A stretch of 64,000 nucleotides of DNA from Chitinophaga agri (lineage in GTDB: Bacteria; Bacteroidota; Bacteroidia; Chitinophagales; Chitinophagaceae). Under the pieces are notes generated by a model. That model did not search any database and was not told the origin of the DNA. It saw only the letters and a list, made by a program, of their open reading frames with translations. The translations under genes were made by a program, and so were the position numbers. The stretch is from the NCBI RefSeq assembly GCF_010093065.1, contig NZ_CP048113.1:992001-1056000 (forward strand), read 5' to 3'. Each line of letters opens with the position of its first letter. Position 1 is the stretch's first letter. Shown here piece after piece: positions 54,651 to 62,608 of this stretch.

Positions 54651-57139
54651 ATGAAATAAAGATTAATGAAGGGAAACGTTTGTCTTTTTTCCAACTGTTC
54701 GCTACTGAACAGTTAAATGTTGAGATCCCAATTATTCAACGTGACTATGCACAGGGAAGAAAGTCTGCTCATGAGGTGAGAACGCAGTTCCTCAAAACAC
54801 TGCATGGTTATCTTGAAGAGAACATTCCCAATAGAGACCTTGACTTTGTATATGGTAGTATTACGAGACCGGCAAAGGGAAATCCTTCGCTTATTCCACT
54901 CGATGGGCAGCAACGGCTCACTACCCTGTTTCTGCTCCACTGGTATTTGGGTAATCTGAGCGGAAATATCAGGCTCTTGCGTGATCGGTTACTGGACGGT
55001 CGGAGATCAAGATTTACATACGAAACCCGCGCAAGCGCCAGGGAGTTTTGCGATGCATTATTAATAAATGATATTGACTTCTCTCTATTGAAAGAAGGTC
55101 GTAGGCTGTCTGCTACTATCATGAACGCGGGTTGGTACTTTCAATCCTGGGAATATGATCCCACTATCAGATCGATGATAACCATGCTGGATGCTATTCA
55201 TGAGATGTTCGATGATAAGGAAGCATTCTTTGACAGACTGATCCAGACAGCATCTCCTGTCATTACATTTCAGTTTCTTGATATCGGAGAACTACACCTG
55301 ACAGACGACCTGTATATCAAAATGAACTCGAGAGGCAAAGAGCTCACTCCATTTGAGAATTTTAAAGCCAAACTTGAAAAAGAGATAGACGACCTGTTTG
55401 CAAATGACGATCAGCGCTGGGAATTCGTGTCAGGTGGAAAAAAAAGCCAACTGTCAGCTCATGAATATTTCGCCCATAGCATCGATACCAAATGGCTGGA
55501 TTTTTTCTGGTCCCGATCCCTCAATGACGGGAAACCAGGCTTCTCGGACGAGCATATGATGAATTTTATACGTGTTATACTTACAAATGAATATGCCTGC
55601 GGTGCCGGATTTGAAGATCGAAACCTCAAAATATTACTGGATACCCAGGATATCAGGAATGATCCTGAATATAGTAAGAATTTATCTTTCTTCATTTATA
55701 AAACCCTGGGGGTCCTAAAGCCCAGGGCTATTACATCTCTTATTTCCTCATTTGATTGTCTGTTGAAGATCCCAACAGTATTACCTGCTCACATGCCTGA
55801 AGAGTTTCATTATGCTCACCAGGACATACTAAAAAAAGCATTCCTCCATGATCTCAGAAACTTCGATAGGATCAGATTCCATGCGTTTCTGAAATATATC
55901 ACAGCAAATATTGCTACTGATGGACTTTCCGAATGGATGCGGGTTGTCTATAATTTGACTGAAAACAGCGATTTCGATGACGCAAGAACACTTGCGAATG
56001 CAATGAGAGAAGTAGAAAAACTAGCGCCACATATGCAGAACATCCTTCAGCATCTGGCCAGCGGAGAAGCCGAACTGGGCTCTTTTTACAGTCAGCAGAT
56101 AGAAGAAGAGAAAATAAAGGCCTGCCTGATCCTCAAAGGACCTCGCTGGTCAGAACATATTCTGAGTATAGAAAAGAACCCTTTTGTAAGAGGACAGATA
56201 GGCTTTTTACTAGAGTTTAGTGGTATACTTGATTATTATGTGACCAATAGGCATTGTAACTGGACGCCGGAAGAAGACGAGGCATTCTATGATACGTTCA
56301 GATGCTACATGCGCAAGTCTCTTTCATTATTTGACTATCTGAATAACCGCAATGCCAGCGAAGACGATAATTACCTTTGGGAAAGATCAGTACTGACGAA
56401 GGGCGACTATCTGATCGATGCAACTTACTGGCGGAAAAACTTCCTGCATAGTTCCAACAATATGCGGGATTATAGCTGGAAACGGCTGCTAAGATTGAAT
56501 GGCAGGTCTGATGCTGGAAATGATTTACTGTTAAAACGTCGAAAACTGGTTAAAGATGTATTCGACGATGCCCGTTATGACCCGGAGAATTTTCAGGCGT
56601 CCTGCATCAAAATTATTAGCGACGTACCCAATGACTGGCGGGCGTACTTTGTGACAAACGCAAAGTTGATTAAAGTTTGCAAACAGGGTTTTATACGCGT
56701 TGAAAATAATTATGAAAAAATCCGTCTGCTAAATAACAGTAAATTGACCTACCATTATGAGTTACTTACCTACCATCTTTTTACAGAAAAAATGGAAGGC
56801 CGGCACTTTGGCCCATTTGACTCCGTCCATTATGAGGAAGATTATGGAGATACCGGAGTTCCGCGAATTGCGCTCAGAGGACTGAATTATGGGAATAAAG
56901 CTTACGGCATTAACATTTTCAACAAAGACAGAATATTCATAAACTTTAAGCTGATAAATGGGATTGGTGATGACATCTCTTCGTATGATGATGTCATTCT
57001 GGACATTTTGGAAAAGGCTGATTTCAACTACCCGGACGATGAACATGGTGGATATTCAAAGGCAAAAAGTTTTGACTCAATATTTGAAGAAATTGAAATG
57101 CTGTGTACGCACCTTCATACTATACATAGTGTAACCTGA
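54641..57139 (+). CDS. Large DUF262 protein, second of a pair
   Basis: An 832-residue protein beginning inside the previous gene. DUF262 motifs are present: IPIIQRDYAQGR at about 30-41 and D88-GQQR-L (PLDGQQRLTTLFLLHWYL). A further block is DDLYIKMNSRGKELTPFENFKAK at about 221-243, a typical DUF262 second motif. The last ~400 residues are helical then mixed, with no HNH/DUF1524 motif that I can see, unlike its partner. The overlap implies translational coupling and a two-subunit complex. A role in phage defence is inferred from family and context. Confidence 0.85.
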   Translation: MQLNEIKINEGKRLSFFQLFATEQLNVEIPIIQRDYAQGRKSAHEVRTQFLKTLHGYLEENIPNRDLDFVYGSITRPAKGNPSLIPLDGQQRLTTLFLLHWYLGNLSGNIRLLRDRLLDGRRSRFTYETRASAREFCDALLINDIDFSLLKEGRRLSATIMNAGWYFQSWEYDPTIRSMITMLDAIHEMFDDKEAFFDRLIQTASPVITFQFLDIGELHLTDDLYIKMNSRGKELTPFENFKAKLEKEIDDLFANDDQRWEFVSGGKKSQLSAHEYFAHSIDTKWLDFFWSRSLNDGKPGFSDEHMMNFIRVILTNEYACGAGFEDRNLKILLDTQDIRNDPEYSKNLSFFIYKTLGVLKPRAITSLISSFDCLLKIPTVLPAHMPEEFHYAHQDILKKAFLHDLRNFDRIRFHAFLKYITANIATDGLSEWMRVVYNLTENSDFDDARTLANAMREVEKLAPHMQNILQHLASGEAELGSFYSQQIEEEKIKACLILKGPRWSEHILSIEKNPFVRGQIGFLLEFSGILDYYVTNRHCNWTPEEDEAFYDTFRCYMRKSLSLFDYLNNRNASEDDNYLWERSVLTKGDYLIDATYWRKNFLHSSNNMRDYSWKRLLRLNGRSDAGNDLLLKRRKLVKDVFDDARYDPENFQASCIKIISDVPNDWRAYFVTNAKLIKVCKQGFIRVENNYEKIRLLNNSKLTYHYELLTYHLFTEKMEGRHFGPFDSVHYEEDYGDTGVPRIALRGLNYGNKAYGINIFNKDRIFINFKLINGIGDDISSYDDVILDILEKADFNYPDDEHGGYSKAKSFDSIFEEIEMLCTHLHTIHSVT

Positions 57140-57211
57140 CGAAATGTACTTGCTCCCTCTATCGGCCCAGGTGTAATATGTAATATAATTGTATTAATAA
57201 CTTCACCCTTT

Positions 57212-57240
57212 ACAGTTTGGGGGTACTGCCCCCAACTGTT
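57212..57240 (+). terminator. Hairpin downstream of the DUF262 pair
   Basis: ACAGTT-T-GGGGG and CCCCC-AACTGT form an 11-bp stem with one bulged T and a 5-base loop, about 70 bases after the stop codon. The following sequence is only weakly T-rich. Confidence 0.6.
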
Positions 57241-57335
57241 ATGATCAATTTTAGCTTGAAAACAACATTTTCCGGATAAGGTTTATATAAATCAGTTTGG
57301 CAATCGCCATATTTTCAATACCCCTCGCCCATAAA

Positions 57336-57803
57336 TCAATATACTATGCTATGTCCGCGGTCAACAGGCAATGCGGAATAGGAGTCAATCCATTTTCTGA
57401 TTTGTATTTCATCCGTACCTAACTCACTGAGATGAATCCGTACAGATAGGCAACTATTCGAAAGATTCATTATCAGATGGGTATATGATCCAACTTCACT
57501 ATCGCGATAAGTAATCGTTTCAAAATCAACTATCTTATCCCACGTCATCATTACCCCTTCATGTTTCATACCATATTGATCGATGAGTAAAATGACGTCT
57601 CTCCTCAATAAGACCATCCATTTATACAAGGACAGCAGCGAGAAGATGATCAGTAATATCCATGTCAAACGTGTTCTCTCCGCGTAAAGAAATATAAAAA
57701 CGGGTAGCGTCGTTACAAGCAGACATCCGATCATTGTTTTCGTAAAGTCGGCTTTGAGTTTTATTTCATTCTCACGCATAGGTAGTATTGCTCTTTTCAC
57801 CAT
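57336..57803 (-). CDS. Small membrane protein of unknown function
   Basis: A 155-residue protein (a second start at 57779, MRENEIKLKADF, is equally plausible). Two adjacent membrane helices lie at about 25-65 (MIGCLLVTTLPVFIFLY; WILLIIFSLLSLYKWMVLL), followed by a beta-rich cytoplasmic domain (LIDQYGMKHEGVMMTWDKIV) like a bacterial PH/YcxB-type domain. It ends the minus-strand pair that begins with the MpaB-like gene, with a 16-base gap. Function unknown. Confidence 0.65.
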   Translation of the reverse strand: MVKRAILPMRENEIKLKADFTKTMIGCLLVTTLPVFIFLYAERTRLTWILLIIFSLLSLYKWMVLLRRDVILLIDQYGMKHEGVMMTWDKIVDFETITYRDSEVGSYTHLIMNLSNSCLSVRIHLSELGTDEIQIRKWIDSYSALPVDRGHSIVY

Positions 57804-57819
57804 AGGGTTTAAATATTTG

Positions 57820-58578
57820 TCAGGGATGATGCATTTCCTTTACCTGTCTCGTAAATTTACCGGGTACCATCATCAATATCAGCTGTTCATGTAGCCTGAA
57901 TCTGCGCACCTTTCTATAAACGCAAAGTAGTAACGGTACCACCCGCGGGCGTCCCAGGGCAAGTAACGAGTTCACGTGTTTTGACAAGAGCGACCGCTGA
58001 ATATCAAGCAGGAGAAAATAACGAAATCCCCCTAAATGCTTTCTGTATTGCTTAAACAGGTCTTCAGTGAAGGAACTTTTTAAAAGGTTACGGATCACCT
58101 GGTTTGCATAGATCTCTTTCCATTCGCTGTAGTCAGCGGGGAGATCCTGTATGTGCATTTGCCGGCCAATCCTGGCGAAGGTGCGTACAATTTCATCTTT
58201 TTCCTGGTTACTTAATTTTCTTTCCAATAGTTCGAAAGAAGAGATCGAGTAATAGATCAACATGTACAGCACGTCCTGGTAGCCGTCATTCGAGATCTTA
58301 TGACCACGGGCCGACTCTACATGCTGGTGTATCGTATTTATTTTCTCAATGGATGAAATAGCCTCTTTCTCTTCCCTGAAAATGATATGCTGCGCATATT
58401 TTACAGTTGAGAACAAGCGTCCTATAGGATCACCGGGTATTTTACCAGTAAAATATAACCAGTCCACCTCTCTGTTTAATGCAAATTCTGCAGCAGCACC
58501 CGCGAAGATAAATAAGGTAATATCCGTAGTACTCCATATTTTCTTGACAATTGATGCATCGTCCACAAACGTATTCAT
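57820..58578 (-). CDS. Oxygenase MpaB-like (DUF2236) family protein
   Basis: The start is placed at 58578 (MNTFVDDASIVKKIW), where family similarity begins; 18 codons are open upstream. Characteristic segments are LFIFAGAAAEFALNREVDWL, PGDPIGRLFSTVKYAQ and HVESARGH, matching the DUF2236 family, which includes MpaB oxygenase and the heme-dependent latex-clearing proteins. Members bind heme through conserved His residues; here H in NTIHQH and in SARGH are candidates. The substrate is unknown. The gene diverges from a pirin gene. Confidence 0.85.
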   Translation of the reverse strand: MNTFVDDASIVKKIWSTTDITLFIFAGAAAEFALNREVDWLYFTGKIPGDPIGRLFSTVKYAQHIIFREEKEAISSIEKINTIHQHVESARGHKISNDGYQDVLYMLIYYSISSFELLERKLSNQEKDEIVRTFARIGRQMHIQDLPADYSEWKEIYANQVIRNLLKSSFTEDLFKQYRKHLGGFRYFLLLDIQRSLLSKHVNSLLALGRPRVVPLLLCVYRKVRRFRLHEQLILMMVPGKFTRQVKEMHHP

Positions 58579-58955
58579 CGTAATATGATTTAAGCGGCTA
58601 CCGGCGTCAACTGCCCTATCTTCTTGTGGCATATCAGCAGGGGAATTATGCCAATAATGCCGAATGAACAGTCGATCAGACGCCAGAAAACAGGGCTCTG
58701 CCTGATGTACCCGGCTATAAATAATCTATGCCTTTATTACTCGCCTTGTTATCGCTGTTTGCATAACCATAAAAGCGCTTTGCAATACAAAGTAAGTAAA
58801 GATATTCCACATTTCCAAGCATCGCTTCAATCACTGGGCAAACACCTATCAGTAACCATTGTTCCCCTCCTACCCTGCTCCCCGTTTTCTTAAACTAGTT
58901 CAATGGTTTGGGAATTCCGCTATATCTATCTTGCAATGCAATAAAACGCAAGAAC

Positions 58956-59837
58956 ATGGATAGAAAGGATTTTCTAAAGAAAGGCTTACTCGGAACCGGC
59001 ATGTTTGCAGCAACAACGGCACTGGGAAATGTATTAAAGAATGACGTAGATGAGATCAAACCGCTGGAGATCATTGGATATAACCATCTACCCAATTCAG
59101 AAGATGTAGATGTACAGGAGAACACCGTTTTACATAAAGCCACTACAAGGGGAAAAGCAGACCATGGATGGCTGTTATCATGCCACACCTTCAGTTTCGC
59201 CAATTACTATAATCCCAAACGTATGCATTTCGGCGTATTACGGGTACTAAATGACGACCGCGTTGAAGCGGGTATGGGATTCGGCACACATCCTCATGAC
59301 AACATGGAAATAATCAGCATCCCGTTGGAAGGTGACCTTGAACATAAAGACAGTATGGGCAATGTGGCACTTATCAAAAATGGAGATATACAGGTCATGA
59401 GCGCCGGTACAGGCATTACGCATAGTGAATACAATAAAAACACGGACAGACAGGTAAAGTTCCTCCAGATATGGGTGTTCCCCAATAAAAGGAACGTGAC
59501 ACCAAGATATGATCAGATCACGCTAAAACCCGGGCAGCGACATAATAAGTTTCAGCAGATAGTCTCTCCTGATCCTGCTGATGCTGGCGTGTGGATCAAT
59601 CAGGATGCCTGGTTCCACCTGGGGAAATTTGATAACAATTTTGCTTCGACATACACGGTGAAGAGAAAGGGAAATGGTGTATACGCATTTATCATTAAAG
59701 GTAGTGCCATTATACAGGGACAACAGCTGGAAGGAAGAGACGGATTTGGTGTATGGGACACTGCAACGTTGAGTATTAAAGCGACTTCTCAGGATGCGGA
59801 AATTCTGCTGATGGATGTTCCGATGATGCTATCTTAA
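58956..59837 (+). CDS. Pirin family protein with an N-terminal export-like signal
   Basis: The start is placed at 58956 (MDRKDFLKKGLLGTGMFAA). The bicupin body carries all pirin hallmarks: the metal-site GFGTHPHDNMEI (two His and a Glu), EGDLEHKDSMGN, and MSAGTGITHSEYN. Pirins (YhaK/YhhW type) bind Fe and some have quercetin 2,3-dioxygenase activity. The first ~25 residues resemble a Tat-like leader with a single basic cluster; export of a pirin would be unusual. The gene is monocistronic with a hairpin after the stop. Confidence 0.9.
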   Translation: MDRKDFLKKGLLGTGMFAATTALGNVLKNDVDEIKPLEIIGYNHLPNSEDVDVQENTVLHKATTRGKADHGWLLSCHTFSFANYYNPKRMHFGVLRVLNDDRVEAGMGFGTHPHDNMEIISIPLEGDLEHKDSMGNVALIKNGDIQVMSAGTGITHSEYNKNTDRQVKFLQIWVFPNKRNVTPRYDQITLKPGQRHNKFQQIVSPDPADAGVWINQDAWFHLGKFDNNFASTYTVKRKGNGVYAFIIKGSAIIQGQQLEGRDGFGVWDTATLSIKATSQDAEILLMDVPMMLS

Positions 59838-59845
59838 AAGATTAC

Positions 59846-59880
59846 AGCGAATACCTGGCCTCTACAATCAGGTATTCGCT
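59846..59880 (+). terminator. Hairpin after the pirin gene
   Basis: AGCGAATACCTG (59846-59857) and CAGGTATTCGCT (59869-59880) pair perfectly over 12 bp with an 11-base loop. No T-run follows, so termination may be inefficient or factor-dependent. Confidence 0.65.
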
Positions 59881-59901
59881 GAGCTATAAATACCTATATA
59901 G

Positions 59902-60045
59902 CTATACAGGCCTAACCCCACCATACAATTCCGCTGGAGGGGCTCCATTATAGTGCCCAGCTGTATCTTCAATAAACTGCTTTACCGTATGTCTTCCAGT
60001 TGCATGTAGAAATATTGCCTCAGGCCAGGGATCCATTGTGATCAT
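59902..60045 (-). CDS. Small ORF or gene remnant, 47 codons
   Basis: On the minus strand an ATG at 60045 opens MITMDPWPEAIFLHATGRHT, then VKQFIEDTAGHYNGAPPAEL and a stop at 59902. The frame is also open a further six codons upstream without a start. The composition and codon pattern look coding, and no overlapping gene explains it. It could be a real short gene or the last exon-like piece of a decayed one; no family was recognised. Confidence 0.4.
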   Translation of the reverse strand: MITMDPWPEAIFLHATGRHTVKQFIEDTAGHYNGAPPAELYGGVRPV

Positions 60046-60093
60046 CTCTGGACCGTATGGATCAAAGTCCGGCTATCTCCGGCCGTTCCCTTA

Positions 60094-60705
60094 TTATTCC
60101 CCCCACACTTTCACATGGGGCAGGGACCAGCTGTAGCGCACCGCTAATAGCCTTATTACAATGATCGTCACAATTGTACTTATAAAGATCACATCCCGGG
60201 AAAATGCAAAGTATTCTCCCGCAAAGAACACAACACCTCCCGCCATACAAGCCGTAGCATATACTTCTTTGTGAAAGATGGCAGGTACTTCATTACAGAG
60301 TATATCTCTGATCACACCTCCGAAACAAGCTGTTACAGTGCCAAGGAGTACACATACCAGTGGATGCAGGTTAACAAGCAATCCTTTCTGAATACCAATA
60401 AGCGTAAAAATTCCCAGGCCGATCGCATCAAAGAACAGCAAGGACAATGGTAGTTTCAGCAACACTTTCCGGAAGAGAATTGTAATGACCACCGATCCGG
60501 TTACTACATAGAAATTTGAAAGGTCCGTTAACCAGGTAACAGGAAAATTACCGATAAGTATATCTCTTAGTGTGCCGCCGCCAAATGCAGTAACGATCGC
60601 AATCATCAAAACACCAAAGATGTCCATCCTTTTTTCGATTGCTGTCAATGCCCCTGAAATAGCAAAAGCGATGGTGCCTATATTATCCAATATTGAAAAT
60701 AACAT
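60094..60705 (-). CDS. Trimeric intracellular cation (TRIC) channel family protein
   Basis: The start is placed at 60705 (MLFSILDNIGTIAFAISG). The 203-residue protein has seven predicted membrane helices and two copies of the family repeat: AISGALTAIEKRMDIFGVLM ... AFGGGTLRDILIG and FTLIGIQKG ... CFGGVIRDILCNE. These GGxxRD motifs are the signature of the YadS/UPF0126 prokaryotic TRIC channels, which conduct K+ and Na+ across the inner membrane. The length is typical. Confidence 0.92.
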   Translation of the reverse strand: MLFSILDNIGTIAFAISGALTAIEKRMDIFGVLMIAIVTAFGGGTLRDILIGNFPVTWLTDLSNFYVVTGSVVITILFRKVLLKLPLSLLFFDAIGLGIFTLIGIQKGLLVNLHPLVCVLLGTVTACFGGVIRDILCNEVPAIFHKEVYATACMAGGVVFFAGEYFAFSRDVIFISTIVTIIVIRLLAVRYSWSLPHVKVWGE

Positions 60706-60997
60706 ATTACCAAATTCAGTTAAATAAAGCCCTAAATATAAGGAAATCATCTAATTCAAACTGGCCCATCCGGGCAAAATTTAGGGCATCTTATACTATA
60801 AAATGGCTCCGATCTAAGAAATGGTATCATAGTTGCCATAGACAACAATGGGGCGACAGATTGTCCTGAATGTTCCGGATAAGGCACCAGGATGATCTTT
60901 AAAAAGCCGGTAAAACCACATTGGGAAGATGTTCCGGGGCCGCACATCGTAAACTACTATATTAACAATGGCTATCAGGTTAGAAGTGAAGAAATCT

Positions 60998-61738
60998 ATG
61001 ATGCAAAGGGTGAAAGTGATTTTTGTGGGTTTATTTATGATCAGTAGCCTCGTTGCAGGCGCCCGCACTACACAGGATACTACAAATCGGGCACAAAAAA
61101 CCGTTTATCTTTTCAGCGGTCTGGGGGCTGACTCCACTATATTTATGAATCTGAAACTGCCGGGGTACCGAAAAGTGTACATCAACTGGATTCCCGCACT
61201 GCCAAATGAAACCATTACCGAATATGCAGGCAGAATCAAGAGTCAGATCACTGTTGAAAATCCGGATATCATCGGGCTTTCCTTTGGAGGGATCGTTGCG
61301 GTGGAAGTCTCCAAACAGCTGAACGTAGATAAAATGGTATTGATCTCTTCCGTGAGAACCCGACGTGAACTGAACCGCAAACAGTTCTTTTTCATGAAAC
61401 TGGGTCTCTATCGTATCATACCCGGGGCATTGATACAACGTACTAATTTCCTCACCTACCAGTATTTTGGCGCGCGGTCACAAAATGACAAAACAACGTT
61501 AACAAATTTACTAAAGCAAACAGATGTAACTTTTTTTCGCTGGGCCCTGAAGAGTATCGCCTACTGGGACAACACGTCGGCTCCGGAAAGGACCATTCAG
61601 ATACATGGCACGGCTGACAGAGTGATCACCGGCAGACGTGTTCATCCTGACTACCGCATTAAAGGAGGAGGCCATCTCATGGTTTTTAATAAAGCAGATA
61701 CGATCAGTAAGATCATCACGAACTATTTTCATGAATAA
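60998..61738 (+). CDS. Exported alpha/beta hydrolase
   Basis: The start is placed at 60998 (MMQRVKVIFVGLFMISSLVA), giving a signal peptide; the frame is open ten codons further. The nucleophile elbow is GLSFGG, and the acid and base are in HGTADRVI and GGGHLMV. FSGLGADSTIF fits the oxyanion-loop region. It is a periplasmic serine hydrolase of unknown substrate. The TRIC gene diverges from it, and a convergent small gene follows. Confidence 0.85.
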   Translation: MMQRVKVIFVGLFMISSLVAGARTTQDTTNRAQKTVYLFSGLGADSTIFMNLKLPGYRKVYINWIPALPNETITEYAGRIKSQITVENPDIIGLSFGGIVAVEVSKQLNVDKMVLISSVRTRRELNRKQFFFMKLGLYRIIPGALIQRTNFLTYQYFGARSQNDKTTLTNLLKQTDVTFFRWALKSIAYWDNTSAPERTIQIHGTADRVITGRRVHPDYRIKGGGHLMVFNKADTISKIITNYFHE

Positions 61739-61754
61739 TTACTATTAAATCGTT

Positions 61755-61802
61755 ATATAATAGATCCGTGCAGATCAGCTGATCTACACGGATCTATTAT
61801 AT
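61755..61802. terminator. Bidirectional terminator-like palindrome
   Basis: ATATAATAGATCCGTG (61755-61770) and CACGGATCTATTATAT (61787-61802) form a perfect 16-bp stem with a 16-base loop that itself contains GATCAGCTGATC. It lies between the convergent hydrolase and the small secreted protein genes. Confidence 0.8.
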
Positions 61803-61813
61803 GATGTGATGAA

Positions 61814-62317
61814 CTACAACTGCTTTTTAAAGTTCTTATCTATATATTCATCCAGTTTATTGTCGTCGTTAGCCGCTATCACTTTCTCGAGCGCCTTATT
61901 CTTCACTACGGCAAGTCCTTTCTGATATACCCTGATCACTGACAGCAAACCCGCCTTTGCTGCGGCTGCCTTATCCGCTGAAGACTGCTTGCTGATACAG
62001 TAGCTGGCATAATTAGCCATATAGACCATCAGCAGCTGAGGATTTTTATCAAATACTTTCAACAACGGATCTCCCATTTGAACCGTGACTGTAGGTGAAC
62101 CGGTAAGCCATTCCATTAGAAAGCCATTGGACAGCAAACGCTCATCTTTTTGTTTGTCAAGATCTGTCTCGGTGATCCATTCTGTTAATTGCTGGAACAG
62201 GGGTTCTGCTTTAGCATAATCTTCCTTTGCTTTAAGTGCAGGGAACGCAGGCCGGTTCTGTGCGAACGTCGTTAGCCCCAGCAGCAGTGCAAACGTTACT
62301 GACAATAAAAATTTCAT
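61814..62317 (-). CDS. Secreted helical hypothetical protein
   Basis: A 167-residue protein with a signal peptide (cleavage near TTFAQN). The mature part is predicted all-helical (AKAEPLFQQLTEWITETDLD; LLMVYMANYASYCISKQ; ALEKVIAANDDNKLDEYI), with no Cys-based motif beyond one residue. Similar uncharacterised periplasmic proteins are common in Bacteroidota. Monocistronic. Function unknown. Confidence 0.65.
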   Translation of the reverse strand: MKFLLSVTFALLLGLTTFAQNRPAFPALKAKEDYAKAEPLFQQLTEWITETDLDKQKDERLLSNGFLMEWLTGSPTVTVQMGDPLLKVFDKNPQLLMVYMANYASYCISKQSSADKAAAAKAGLLSVIRVYQKGLAVVKNKALEKVIAANDDNKLDEYIDKNFKKQL

Positions 62318-62608
62318 ATTTATGAGAGGGTTGTTTTAGACACGAAAGAAAATTACAGGATTAGTGGACAATAAAAAAAACGTCATCACGTCTTTGGTAA
62401 ACGGTCAGCGTTCAAGTTAAGTATTATCTATTAATAAAATATTAAAGAATATGTTAAAATAAACCGGGACCATTGTGATCACCTCCGGATAAGGAACAGA
62501 TCTGTTCCGGCCTCATAACCGGCAAATGCCATGAAAGTACACAGATAACTGCACTGAGATTGTCTACATTCATGTATTGTTTGTTTTTAGCACTTAATTC
62601 CAATCCAC

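Noticed and set aside
60892..61047. 51-codon plus-strand ORF (IFKKPVKPHWEDVPGPHIVN) overlapping the start of the alpha/beta hydrolase
   Set aside because: The hydrolase signal peptide explains most of the overlap; the ORF is short and no family was recognised. It could be a remnant but evidence is too thin.
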